Both the position numbers and the translations under genes were made by a program. The notes below the pieces were generated by a model. The model did not search any database. It saw only the letters and a program-made list of their open reading frames with translations, and had not been told where the DNA came from. Shown here piece by piece: positions 1 through 12,119 of a stretch of DNA of 64,000 nt; position 1 is the stretch's first letter; the number at the start of each line of letters is the position of its first letter. The DNA comes from Epithemia pelagica (taxonomy: Eukaryota; Bacillariophyta; Bacillariophyceae; Surirellales; Surirellaceae): contig OX337228.1 in assembly GCA_946965045.2 (NCBI GenBank), forward strand, positions 6,572,001 to 6,636,000, read 5' to 3'.

Positions 1-317
1 CTCTCGGGTATGGATCGACGACCGTGGTGCAAGAACCGTACGCTCGGCTCGTTTCCTGATGGAGGGCAGGAGGAAACACCAAGAGAGTTTGTATCATCGT
101 GTGTGTGTGCGAGAGGACGATAGTTGTCCCAACGACCGGACTCGCTCTGGGTGGTGGTCTCGTTTTCGTTCGATTGGGGACTGGGTAGACTGCTGTGAAT
201 GGAGAATATGGAGCAACCAGAGACTACGAAACGCCATTCGAATCATCAAGACTGGAGCACGCACGCACACAACAACACCATGGACAAGCAAGCAGGAACG
301 CCGTTCCACCCAACCAA

Positions 318-545
318 CACCGGCAGTGCCTTTGCGCCATGTGAGGAGAAGAAGAAGCAGATGGAAACCATGTGAACTCTCGCGCACTTGTGGTTGTGTG
401 TGTAGGAATCACGCGTCTGTCCTTATGGATAGAGGAACTATTGGAAGGATTGCATCGTTTCAGGATCCTGTTGCTGCTGTTGTTATAGAGGAATCCAACG
501 AAAAACAAACGAGATTTTACTCTTCATACTCGGGCAATGTTGAAC
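318..545. repeat. Diverged duplicated block, copy 1
   Basis: This stretch matches 2890-3195 in the same orientation. Shared landmarks in order are a CTCTCGCGCACTTGT run, GGAATCACGCGTCT, TATGGATAGAGGAACTA, GGATTGCATCGTTTCAGGAT and CTCTTCATACTC. The copies differ by substitutions and indels, so the duplication is old. No coding frame is shared. It lies just upstream of the RCC1-like fragment, while copy 2 lies upstream of ftsZ. Confidence 0.75.
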
Positions 546-565
546 TGTAGACCTGGGGCAATGCC

Positions 566-1024
566 ATGCATGGAGCCATGGGACTGTCGGAACAACCCAT
601 TGGCGCCTTGGATCATCCTCCTCATTGTCATCATCCGTCCGACAATTCTCCTAAAGGTGGTGGTCCTCCTTTGAGTACTATTACGTCCGCCGTTCGAGTA
701 GTGCCCGTTCCCTCCTTTGTTGCCTCGCTCTCTCGATCGTCCAACCCCGATGCCAAGGCATTGTCCTTGTTGCAAAGTAATTTGGGAGAATGTCCCATTT
801 CGATATCCTTGGGACGACGGTGTACCTTTGTCACCACCAACGTGGGACGAGCCTTTTCCTTTGGGTTCAGTGAAGAAGGCATGTTGGGGTTGGGAGAAGG
901 CATTACCGAGTCGGCGCAACCCGTCGAACTCTCGTGTTTGCCCGGTGCCGAACGATTTGCCTCCGTCTCGGCCGGAGCCGGTCAAACCGTCGCACTGAGT
1001 AGCACAGGAAAAGAACATGGTTAA
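566..1024 (+). pseudogene. RCC1-repeat protein fragment
   Basis: A 152-residue reading frame whose second half looks like RCC1 beta-propeller repeats: a GRAFSFGFSEEGMLGLG segment (residues about 94-110) followed by an SAGAGQTVALSSTG segment. RCC1 proteins normally carry seven such blades, act as guanine exchange factors or chromatin or ubiquitin adaptors, and run to about 400 residues or more. Here the frame stops directly after the strand that should lead into the next blade, and I found no further blades downstream to 3.6 kb. An unrecognised intron after CATG at 1018 is possible, but a truncated relic is the simpler reading. The N-terminal 60 residues are low complexity and the start is uncertain. 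Confidence 0.45.
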
Positions 1025-1610
1025 CCCCCATCCTTCCCTCCTCCCTCCAAGGCCACCCTTCAACACCATAGATCATCATGTCCGTGGTGTAAAGTGTTCT
1101 ATTAGATTCAATCTTTGGTTTTCTACTTGGCGGAGCATTATTTGGAACGCCCGTTGTATCGAGAAAGGTTCTCTACTAGAGGTAGACCTACTAGCATAAC
1201 TTGGGGAAAACCATCCATCACATATACTATGTAGAGATATGAGATGTGCTGTCGTCCGGAGAGAAGACGCATTGCGGTCGCCCTACCTAGACTCGGGACT
1301 CGGACACCACACACCACCGCACCCATACGCCGAAGAAGAATGCCAACGATAAGGCCCAACGTTTGATTCAGAAAGATGCCAGAACGAAGATGGATGACAG
1401 TGGTGGACGTAGAATCCAGATGCTCGAGATACAGAAAAAGACATGAGTGTACCCCGGCTACCGAGTACCGAGTGCTTTTACGTGCTGTCTCGTGAAGGGT
1501 AAGCGCCTTGTCCCCATCCTGCATGTTGTGAGCGCATGGCGATAATATAAGTTTTGATCTTGTCAAGAATTACTCTTATTCAAATTGTACATGCGACATA
1601 GATGCCAAAA

Positions 1611-1645
1611 CCGATTACCGATTACCGATTACCGATTACCGATTA
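1611..1645. repeat. CCGATTA heptamer array, five units
   Basis: Five perfect tandem copies of CCGATTA, then two degenerate units (CGGCTTA, CGGCCTC). Short minisatellite. It is not the TTAGGG telomere repeat. Confidence 0.9.
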
Positions 1646-2004
1646 CGGCTTACGGCCTCTCCACCTCCGATCTTGACTTTACTCTCTATGGTCCAGAACG
1701 AAGACTCAGTTCCCGCGGTCCCTTCCTGTGTTTGGTGAGGTAGCGCTGACTCCCAACGCCTAACCGATTGGGATTTGGTCTTCGAATCCTGTTGAGTCAC
1801 AGTTCCAGTTCGTACCACCAACCACCAACCACCACCGAAATCCAAAAAAAAAAAGAGACCTGCACTGACTGTAGAAACCGAGACGACCTCAGCTCAACAC
1901 AAAAAACAAAAAGACCATCTCCAAAGTGAATCACCTGAACCGGAATCGAAGGAAGGAGACGAAAAAGGAATATGCGGTAAGTTCTTGTTCGAGAGATGGA
2001 CGTC

Positions 2005-2175
2005 AAGGTCTAATGACTTTTCAAGGTAGGTCGTTACTGCCTTCTCCGGTAGTCCCTGGGTGCAAACGTTGCACCGACAGACTGTCTGTCGGTGCAACGT
2101 TTAGTCTGTCGGTGCAACGTTTGCACCCAGGGATTACCCGAGAAGGCAGTAACGACCTACCTTGAATTAGACCTT
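2005..2175. mobile_element. Foldback/MITE-like inverted repeat
   Basis: The arms 2022-2080 and 2106-2164 are reverse complements over 59 bases with only two mismatches. Outer arms (AAGGTCTAAT at 2005-2014, ATTAGACCTT at 2166-2175) extend the pairing after a 6-base gap. The centre holds a 17-base motif (CTGTCGGTGCAACGTTT) twice in direct order (2086-2102, 2106-2122), so an inner hairpin can compete with the full one. There is no coding capacity. The shape is that of a non-autonomous foldback DNA element, although a hairpin RNA precursor would look similar. No clear target duplication was seen. Confidence 0.75.
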
Positions 2176-2418
2176 TTCTCCTATCTCAAAGAGGGAGCCA
2201 AGATCAATCAAAGGTAAGCTGCTTTTCTTGGTTTCAAGCGTTTCTAATCAAACTGAATATCTTACTCTTACTTTTTTCTTTTGCTCACGTTTTGCCATGT
2301 CATCGGGGCCTTGGGGTCTTGGTTCAACCCACATCAACTTTCGAGACTCGGAAGAAGTGAACCATGCGCGAACGTCGGTTGTCATTCAAGTTCGCCTGTG
2401 AGAGTCTCTAGTGTCGGG

Positions 2419-2625
2419 ATGGTCGTCCGAGAGGCACAAGAGAAACTTTGTCTTGTTGAGGCGTTGAGAGACGTGGCTCGGGAACATGCAAGTCTTGGGG
2501 ACGTCAATGCAACGGAAGCAGAGCGGTGCTTCAAAGCAAGCTTAATGAGAAAGAAGGCGCATTCGACAGGACTGGAAAAGAACGCAACAAGGAAAATACT
2601 CAATAATGTCAACAAAGCTACCTAG
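2419..2625 (+). CDS. Unrecognised exon-like frame (weak)
   Basis: A 68-residue frame from an ATG at 2419. It is rich in Ala, Glu, Lys and Arg and reads like a helical protein segment, but it matches no family I know. It could be the last exon of a spliced gene whose earlier exons lie between 2040 and 2290, where a GTAAGC donor and a pyrimidine tract occur. It could equally be chance. Confidence 0.2.
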   Translation: MVVREAQEKLCLVEALRDVAREHASLGDVNATEAERCFKASLMRKKAHSTGLEKNATRKILNNVNKAT

Positions 2626-2889
2626 TTTCACGTTTGATTATTGTTTGTTACCTTCTAAAGAGCATCAAACTCTGCCACATGACACGTCGACCAGGACAAG
2701 AGGAAAAGCACTCGCCACGACACAACTTTTCCTCCTTCCTTGACTCCGTGGGTCCACGACATGCATGACTTGTTCCAAAACACTATCCGCAGAAACCTCC
2801 CTACTACGATAGCTTTCCTGCAAGTTTCGCTTCCTATCCCTTGGTCCAGAACACACAACGAATGAATGATAATGACCCAAAGGCTTTTT

Positions 2890-3195
2890 TCATTTGGCGC
2901 ACCGCAACGAAAAGAAGGAGGAACCCTTGGCGACAAGGGCCTCCACGGTCCAGACCTCCATTCGTTGTGACGCCAAAGGGAATGTTTCTTCTCTCGCGCA
3001 CTTGTCTTGTTGTTGTGTGTGTTTGGTACACAATCACAATCGGAAGGAATCACGCGTCTCGGTCCTTTTATGGATAGAGGAACTAGAGGTAGGATTGCAT
3101 CGTTTCAGGATCTTGTTGCTGTTGTCGTTACCATTGATCTAGGCCCACAGGGAGGAAAACAAAAGAGATATTAGACTCTTCATACTCTTGAAAGT
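2890..3195. repeat. Diverged duplicated block, copy 2
   Basis: Counterpart of 318-545 in the same orientation, longer because of insertions around 2945-2990 and 3025-3045. It ends about 450 bases before the ftsZ start. Confidence 0.75.
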
Positions 3196-3646
3196 GTTTG
3201 GGTACGATACGACAGGTAACCTACCTACCTAATGAGAGTAGAGAGGTTTGTTGCTCTTTTCTTGTGCTCCGGAGAAAAGATAGACAAAGTAGTAGAGGTA
3301 GCAGAGAGTAGAGATTCCGGAGGGATGCCGATGACGACTGACGACACACCGGAGCGCGATATCATCCGAGCAAGCCGGTGCACTGACGTCGATCCAGAAT
3401 TTGGCGAAAGTGCGACTGCAATGACGGAAGATATTGTTGTTGTTGAAACTTTGTGGCCTCCTTTTGTGTACCTCTGTTTGTTGCGATCCTCATTGCGTTC
3501 CACTGTGTGCGCATTGCTGCCATCCTTGCCATTTGATCGTTTCTTGTGTGCGAATAGAGGAGAACCAACGAAGGAGAGAAACAAAGAGAAGAGACAGTAT
3601 GGCACACCAACAGTTGGCTGTGGGAGGAGGCCTTGAGAAAATAATC

Positions 3647-5251
3647 ATGTCCATCCGGCGTCTCCTCCTCTCCTGGATCGTCATTACCATCATGACAACC
3701 ACAACGACAACCAGTAGTGCCTTTGTGGTGCCGTCACAACCAATGAACCTGCACTTGCAATCCTGGGAAAACCGTCGTCCTTTCGAGTTCAGAGTTGGTG
3801 TGGATTCTTCGTCTTCGTCTTCTTCTTCTTCGTTGATGATTCGAAGCATGCTGCCTCAAGGACCCAGGAGTGTCATGTCGAGTGATGGCAACCACAACGA
3901 TGCCTCATCGTGGCAATGGCCCGCCCATTGGAAATTTACTGGTTTTCGTCATGGCAGCAATGGTTTGTCCCAATCAGACAATTCCTTGTCGTCGACCACT
4001 CGCTTGGGCGATGGCGCGCTCATGCCCGATGGTGGTTTGAGTCCCTGTGTCATCAAGGTGATTGGTGTGGGCGGCGGCGGTTCCAATGCCGTCGATCGCA
4101 TGTTGGATACGGCCGTGGGCGGTGTGGATTTTTGGGCTCTCAATACCGACGCCCAAGCCTTGGGACGGAGCAAGGCCAAGGGTGCCCGTGTTCTCAACAT
4201 TGGGGCCAGTGTCACACGGGGGTTGGGGGCCGGTGGCAATCCCGACATTGGTCGCATGGCCGCCGAAGAATCGCGCAAGGAAATTACCGAAGTGGTGGCG
4301 GGCACCGACTTGTGCTTTGTCACGTCCGGCATGGGCGGGGGGACCGGATCGGGTGCCGCACCCGTCGTGGCGGAAATTGCCAAGGAAACGGGTTGTTTGA
4401 CCATTGGCATTATTACCAAACCCTTTGTCTTTGAAGGCAAACGACGCATGAAACAAGCCGTGGCGGCCATTGAACGATTGCGCGAAAATGTCGACACGGT
4501 CATTGTCGTCTCCAACGATCGCTTGTTGGAAATTATCCCCGACGACACGCCCATGGAACGAGCCTTTGCCGTGGCGGACGATATTCTACGACAGGGCGTG
4601 GTGGGCATTTCCGATATTATTGTCAAACCCGGCTTGATCAATGTCGATTTTGCCGATGTTCGGGCCATTATGAACAATGCCGGTACGGCCCTCATGGGCA
4701 TTGGCATTGGAGCCGGCAAGACGGCCGCGACCGATGCGGCGGCCGCCGCCATTTCCAGTCCACTCCTCGATTCCACCATTGACAATGCCAAGGGGGTCGT
4801 CTTTAATATTAGTGGCGGACCCCGCTTATCGCTCAATGAAGTCAATCAAGCCGCCAAACTCATTTATTCCACCGTCGAAGCCGATGCCAATGTGATTTTT
4901 GGAGCCTTGGTCGATGAAACCTTGGGAGATTCCATCTCCATTACCGTCTTGGCCACGGGATTTGCCGAAAAGGCTCGACCCAATGACATGAGTGCCAATC
5001 GCGAAACGCCCCTAGCCGCCTACAATGACATTCGATCCTCCCCGTCGACGACGACGGCCGTCCGACGATCGGCCAAAGTCATGCCGCCACCCACAACCAC
5101 ACGAGGAGGAGGACCTGGTGAGGAAGCCAGTAGTGCGGACCTGTCACCACCACCACCGGCCACGACCAACCGCCCGAATCGTGACAGTGGATCGGGTGGT
5201 GGTGGTGGTGGAAAGGTTCCCTCCTTTTTGCGAAACTTGAAACGAAGATGA
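3647..5251 (+). CDS. ftsZ: Plastid division protein FtsZ
   Basis: A single-exon, 534-residue tubulin-like GTPase that polymerises into the stromal Z-ring for plastid division. The ATG at 3647 gives a clean signal peptide ending in SSA, followed by FVVPS. This is the diatom ASAFAP-type cleavage site with Phe at +1, so the protein is sent through the ER to the plastid. An upstream in-frame ATG at 3599 would bury this leader. The GTP-binding loop GVGGGGSNAVDRM lies near residues 138-150 and the tubulin signature GGGTGSG near 230-236. A proline- and threonine-rich linker leads to a basic C-terminal tail, VPSFLRNLKRR, equivalent to the conserved C-terminal peptide that binds ring anchors. The core is fully conserved and should be functional. 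Confidence 0.96.
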   Translation: MSIRRLLLSWIVITIMTTTTTTSSAFVVPSQPMNLHLQSWENRRPFEFRVGVDSSSSSSSSSLMIRSMLPQGPRSVMSSDGNHNDASSWQWPAHWKFTGFRHGSNGLSQSDNSLSSTTRLGDGALMPDGGLSPCVIKVIGVGGGGSNAVDRMLDTAVGGVDFWALNTDAQALGRSKAKGARVLNIGASVTRGLGAGGNPDIGRMAAEESRKEITEVVAGTDLCFVTSGMGGGTGSGAAPVVAEIAKETGCLTIGIITKPFVFEGKRRMKQAVAAIERLRENVDTVIVVSNDRLLEIIPDDTPMERAFAVADDILRQGVVGISDIIVKPGLINVDFADVRAIMNNAGTALMGIGIGAGKTAATDAAAAAISSPLLDSTIDNAKGVVFNISGGPRLSLNEVNQAAKLIYSTVEADANVIFGALVDETLGDSISITVLATGFAEKARPNDMSANRETPLAAYNDIRSSPSTTTAVRRSAKVMPPPTTTRGGGPGEEASSADLSPPPPATTNRPNRDSGSGGGGGGKVPSFLRNLKRR

Positions 5252-5719
5252 ATATCGTAGGAGGCAGGACCGACAAGGATGCACCATCACACACCAAGAA
5301 AAAAGAAGAAGAAGATGATGATGAAAATGATTTGGAATTCGACGAATCGCCGTGTTTCATCTCGAGTACCGAGAGCAGACCAACTGTGGGATGACTACCA
5401 ACGCAGTCTGTGGAACGTGAGAGGAACCACAGTCGAGGGAAAACAGGGGCTTCTATACCAACAACAACAAACAACACAAAAAAGGCTATATTATTGTTAA
5501 AAATAAGAGTTTGCGTGTCACTGTCTCTGGGGAACTCTCTTGGGAATTGTTCTAGCTAGCTCTAGAGTACCTAGATGCCCATCCTGTTGGGTTCCATCCA
5601 AAGTGTCAATCTAGTGCACCCGATATAGATCCCATGGTCGTCTTGGAATCGAGGGAGGTTTGGGGGTCGGCCATGGAACACACCACACACACGATAGAAC
5701 GATTGCGGCTGGTCCGTGT
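5252..5719. other. Convergent intergenic space
   Basis: This separates the 3' ends of ftsZ (+) and the ADCK2-like gene (-). It should hold both 3' UTRs. A run of AAAAATAAG near 5500 is A-rich, but no gene or structured element was seen. Confidence 0.5.
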
Positions 5720-7758
5720 TTAGACACGACCACGTCCCAAGACAAAGGGAACCGAAAAGTCAATCAAATTCAGGTTGGGATCCAGGGATCGTCCCAACCC
5801 TTCCAACACCAATGTACTAATAACAATGCTGGCCATGGCCGGATCAATTTCAACCCCATGGATTCGGCAAAGGTCCAGGACATTCCCCAGCAGCTGACCA
5901 ATCCGTACGGCTCCCAAACTCAGTCCCTGTTTTCGATTGTCGTGAAATTCCGAGACAATTTGTTGAATGCCGCGCGCAAAGGCCTCGGTTCCTCCCGGAA
6001 CGTGACTGCACCGTTCATACCGGGCCCGTTCGACCATGAGACGACCCGCTTCGTAGCCCTGATTGAGAATTACGGCACGAAACAAATCACGCAAGTTTCG
6101 TTGATCGTCGGGATTGAGGGAACTGGCAATTCCGGCATCCAAAAATACAATTTTGCGCCGAACCGAAGAACCCATCTCCTCCTCCTTGTTGTCGTCGCCG
6201 TCATTCTTGTGGATGTTGTGGTGTGGTTTCTTCCATGGCATTGGTTTCCCACTCAAGGCCAACGTCCAAAACCGTTCCAACCAGGAGGCCTGTGGAACTT
6301 GCTGGGTTACAATCAAGCAATTGCCTGGATGTAGATCCCCGTGACAAAAATTGTCCAGAAAGACCATTTTCAAAAAGGCCCGAAGCAAGACACTTCCGAG
6401 TTCTTTCCGGACCTCAAGTCCTTCGACGGATTCGTCCTTGAGGAGATCCGAGATTGGTTTGGCATCCTCAATCAGCTCTTCGATCAGTACCGTCCGACTG
6501 ATCCAACCCTCAATGGGACGAGGGAAGAGTACCATGGAATTTCGTTCCTCCCGTGGACTGCGATAAAAGTTTTTTCGAAACTCGTTCAGGTTTGCGGCTT
6601 CTTCGTTCAAGTCCACTTGCCGGTACAACACATTGCCAAAGTTGGATGCCGCTCGAGGCAGATTGGCCATGCGAATAAGTTCAAATGGCAACGAGTGCAA
6701 GAGTTTGGCGATGGTATTCATGAGCCACATATCTCGTTCCACCAACCAATCCATTCGCGGGTGCAAGACCTGGCGAACAAAGAAATCCACGAAACAAAAG
6801 TGAGACATATGTGTTTGTCGATGGAACAGTGAAGCGACACGGACAGTTCCGGCACACACACCTTGACAGCCACCCACAAATCTTTGCCTTGGTTCCCATC
6901 CTCTGGAGTAGTTTGGTGGAGTTTGGCCCGATATACCTGGGCTGCCGAACCACACCCAATGACATTGTGGATTTCCAGACCTTTCTCCCGATAGTTGGCA
7001 AACGCTTTGGTCAATTCCGTGTGAGTGTGCTTCCACGAGTGCGGTGTGCCATGGTCGTGGAGATGCGACAGTCGATCGCAGACGTGTGGGGGCACCATAT
7101 CGCGACGAGTCGCGATCCATTGACAAAGCTTGACAAAGCAGGGACCCAACGCCTGCATCGAAGCTGTAAAGTACCACCACGCAAAGTCTGATACATAGTT
7201 TCGTTGGTAGAGGACACCGGTGTATTGTTGTGCCACAATCGAGGCAGGTGTAAGGGCAATCATGGGAGACAGTCGAAGGATGATTTCGCCACCTCGGATC
7301 GTCAATGCAATGATATCCCAGCATTCACGAAGCAGCCAGAGGCTAAAATTGTAGAGTTTTCGCAAAAAGCTTTCAGAACGCGGCCGAGGACTCATTGCCA
7401 CAATGTATGTCACTTCAGGGGTGCTTTCTTGGTCCTGGGATTGCCTGCCGAGGAAATTCAGCCACAGGCTTGAGTCGGCGTATCGCCAACTCCATTCCAA
7501 AGGGAATCCGAGAGCAAATCCCGATAGATTTCTTGATAGAGCCTGGGAAAATATAGATCTTCCTCGGCAATTCCACCTGTCGATCAACAGGCGTGGCTTA
7601 CAGAGCGACGCTCTGTTTCGAGTGCTGATATCGATCCAACCATGCCGGTTGACCCAATGGGGCAGACGATGACGTGTTCCTTGGAATGAGGAAAGTGATG
7701 CCGAAGAATATCGTCTGACGCTCCTCGACAAGCCACGACCATCCCTGGATCGCATCAT
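5720..7758 (-). CDS. ADCK2-like UbiB/ABC1 atypical kinase
   Basis: Two exons (7758-6862, 6769-5720; 92-base intron) give 648 residues. The join restores VAVK|VLHP, the usual VAVKVxHP of ABC1/ADCK kinases. Seen in order: an LGPCFVKLCQ block (residues 204-213), the Ala-rich nucleotide loop GCGSAAQVYRA (268-278), catalytic Lys299, a QVDLNEEAANL segment (350-360), HGDLHPGN (442-449) and VFLDAG in the metal-binding position. The family supports mitochondrial or plastid quinone metabolism, and the block order and spacing resemble ADCK2. The family KxGQ motif reads KLCQ here, replacing a glycine that shapes the inhibitory N-terminal lobe. About 45 extra residues separate the catalytic loop from the metal-binding Asp. 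The Arg-rich N-terminus suits an organelle presequence, but that is inference. Confidence 0.88.
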
Positions 7759-8097
7759 AATGAACGTGTTTCGGACTGTAGGCAGGCCGTAGGGGATTCA
7801 AGGAATAGCTTTGTCGTTGCAATACAGGCCAATGGGGCATTTCGCACAGAAATCCCATGGACATGTTGGTGTGGAGGCAGACGTGCGCTTTCCAACCTAC
7901 ACTCCATCCGGCACTCCAGACGTAAACTCTACCGTCGTACTGTAGAGTAGGAACTCCCTCCAACATTCCTTGTAACACTCCATCTAAGATGCCGGCACAA
8001 CATACGCCAAGCAAAAAAAAGTTTCTGTCCATTGCAAAAGAACCGATACACGTATTGGTCTCCACACTCAAACTTGTAGCACTTGAACAGTTACACA
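7759..8097. promoter_or_regulatory. Bidirectional promoter region
   Basis: These 339 bases separate the divergent starts of the ADCK2-like gene (-) and PRP43 (+), so they must contain both promoters and 5' leaders. No TATA-like or other motif stands out. Long minus-strand frames here are not conserved. Confidence 0.5.
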
Positions 8098-10335
<2,238 letters not shown>

Positions 10336-10771
10336 TTGCACCTGGGATAAACTTTGAAAGCAACAATCCTCATCATCATAGCAACTAGGGAATGGCTATT
10401 GTGAAATCCGATTGATCGGATACATGCTTTGTGTGAAATCTTTAGATTACGCAACTCTATGAGCCCTTCGACCACAACCGACTTGCAACTCTACGACATG
10501 TCAGACAAAGAACACGCATCAGAGAGTAGAGGTGAACAGACAACTTTGGTGGTCACGACGATGGGAATGGTGATATTCTTGTGAAAGTTACTTTTCCATC
10601 ACCTCAGTCTCTTCGGTGGGCGAAGACAAGAGGCGATCTGCCCAAAGAAAATGTGTTTCCCCGTGATAATTCAAAAGTTGTAATTATGGGCTTCGCTGTT
10701 TCAGTTGGGAGGATCCAGCGTTGTACCTAATCCATATGATTTAGTCATTCCATTTCGATCCAGCGTTGTAC
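10336..10771. other. Convergent intergenic space
   Basis: It holds the 3' UTRs of PRP43 and CIAO2 and the first copy of the 44-base tandem duplication. Nothing else is recognisable. Confidence 0.5.
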
Positions 10772-10800
10772 CTAATCCATTTGATTGGTCATTCCATTTC
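10711..10800. repeat. Tandem 44-base duplication over a stop codon
   Basis: Two copies of a unit starting GATCCAGCGTTGTACCTAATC and ending CATTCCATTTC lie head to tail, with three small differences. The second copy contains the last codons and stop (10772) of the CIAO2 gene, which reads leftwards. The first copy is therefore a duplicated C-terminus lying in the 3' UTR. Confidence 0.85.
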
Positions 10801-11587
10801 GTATGCATTTATCGACGATTGCCAGAAGATGCTGGTTTTCTAGAGCAGCACAAACCCGCTCCTTGTCGGCCAGTTGTTTGTTGATAGCCTTTTCACTCGC
10901 ATGCGTCCCAGGTTCAATACGAACAGTGGTCTTGAATCTGGGCAACGATCGATCGAGTTTTACTTTGAGACACAAACCAATCTGAGTCGCCATCGAACAA
11001 TGAGGAATTGTGGGAGTGAATCGAACATCAACCGTGCTGAATGGTCCATTCGGTCGATCGACCACAGTGACCTGCTCCGGACTGACGACACCAAGTTGTT
11101 CCAAAGTCAACGGATGCTCCGGATCTTGGATGTTGCGAATTATATCAAAAATCTCATCGGCGTCAATCGAATCACGTTGGTCCGACGTCATCCCCTCTTC
11201 TTTTTCTTCTTCATTGTGCAGAAATCTGGCGGGTAAGGTTTCTGGGAGCAGGCATGGAACGCAATTTTGTTGCTTTGAAATAGCAAGCTTTTCTGTATCA
11301 TCAACAGGATAGCTAAGTCCGAGATTTCGAAGAAGGGAAACTCCTTCGCCTTTTGATAGACACGAGGCATCGATTAGCGCGTTGAGAATGGCCATATCTT
11401 CGGCAGTTTGTGGGGGCTGCGGACGACAATTCAAACTATCGAATTCATCCAATGGTGAGGTATTCTTGTCGTTTAGATTGGCACTGATTGCTGCCAATTC
11501 GGGCCACTCCAGCGCATTCCTCTTCTGGTGAGGTGCATTCGATACATCATGAACCACAGGGTTGGCATTCAATGTTGGTGGATCCAT
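10772..11587 (-). CDS. CIAO2: CIAO2/MIP18-family Fe-S targeting protein
   Basis: A single-exon 271-residue protein. The C-terminal about 145 residues are a MIP18/DUF59 domain: [24 protein letters not shown], then [22 protein letters not shown], and [22 protein letters not shown]. The Cys in PHCSM is the conserved reactive residue. CIAO2 binds CIAO1 and MMS19 and delivers 4Fe-4S clusters to cytosolic and nuclear proteins such as polymerases and helicases. Human CIAO2B has 163 residues. The extra 120 N-terminal residues here are Asn/Pro/Glu-rich, without a targeting signal or recognised domain. The stop codon region is tandemly duplicated downstream. Confidence 0.93.
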   Translation of the reverse strand: MDPPTLNANPVVHDVSNAPHQKRNALEWPELAAISANLNDKNTSPLDEFDSLNCRPQPPQTAEDMAILNALIDASCLSKGEGVSLLRNLGLSYPVDDTEKLAISKQQNCVPCLLPETLPARFLHNEEEKEEGMTSDQRDSIDADEIFDIIRNIQDPEHPLTLEQLGVVSPEQVTVVDRPNGPFSTVDVRFTPTIPHCSMATQIGLCLKVKLDRSLPRFKTTVRIEPGTHASEKAINKQLADKERVCAALENQHLLAIVDKCIRNGMTNQMD

Positions 11588-12119
11588 GCTTTTTGAGCAC
11601 CTGATGACTGATGATTTATTGAAGTTGTGTCGTTCTTATTAGACTTGATGATGGTAACCTCTTAGGGTTAGGGTCATCGTCTGATCATCATCCGGCTAGA
11701 GGTGCGTCGACCTTGACGAGAATATGGGAGACGACGAGACAATGACGAGTTCTTTACCGAAGGTACCAGCACCCAGCACTGCTACCTATTAGGGTATCCT
11801 CTAACGGGGAAGAACGGGGAAGGACGGGTCCAATTTCTTTCAGATCCTGATAACTTCCAACCATCCACGTTCTCGCTCTAGGGGGACACCACATTATATT
11901 TCTATTTGGCGTAGGAGTACGACACGCCAACCATAGCTAAGGGTACCTGATTCTCCTACCAGGAGTATCGATTAACAGCTATAGTTTTATCGTTCTCCAA
12001 GTATACGTTTCCTTTATGCATGGTCCTTGAAAGCGAATATGCAGACAATGAAAGTACGCCTTTTCGAAGGTCGGGCAGACTGCGCAGTAGCAGACGCTAC
12101 CTGATGAAAATAAAGGGCC
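11588..12119. other. Intergenic space with two telomere-type repeats
   Basis: It separates CIAO2 (5' end) from the 3' end of the HMG gene, both on the minus strand, so the CIAO2 promoter should be at its left edge. Exactly two TTAGGG units occur at 11662-11673. No gene was found. Confidence 0.5.

Larger units (their letters stand above)
1025..3646. other. Gene-poor stretch upstream of ftsZ
   Basis: About 2.6 kb with no confident gene. It holds a heptamer array (1611-1645), the foldback element (2005-2175), a weak exon-like frame (2419-2625) and copy 2 of the duplicated block (2890-3195). Splice-like GTAAGC at about 2213 and pyrimidine-rich tracts before 2290 hint at a spliced transcript that I could not resolve. 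The last 350 bases before 3647 should include the ftsZ promoter and leader. Confidence 0.5.

Noticed and set aside
1138-1566. 142-codon minus-strand frame
   Set aside because: No conserved motif, atypical composition, and overlap with a non-coding stretch rich in small repeats.
3949-4845. 298-codon open frame antisense to ftsZ
   Set aside because: It mirrors a highly conserved GC-rich coding region and has no features of its own.
11662-11673. Possible interstitial telomere
   Set aside because: Only two TTAGGG units, which is not enough to claim telomeric origin.
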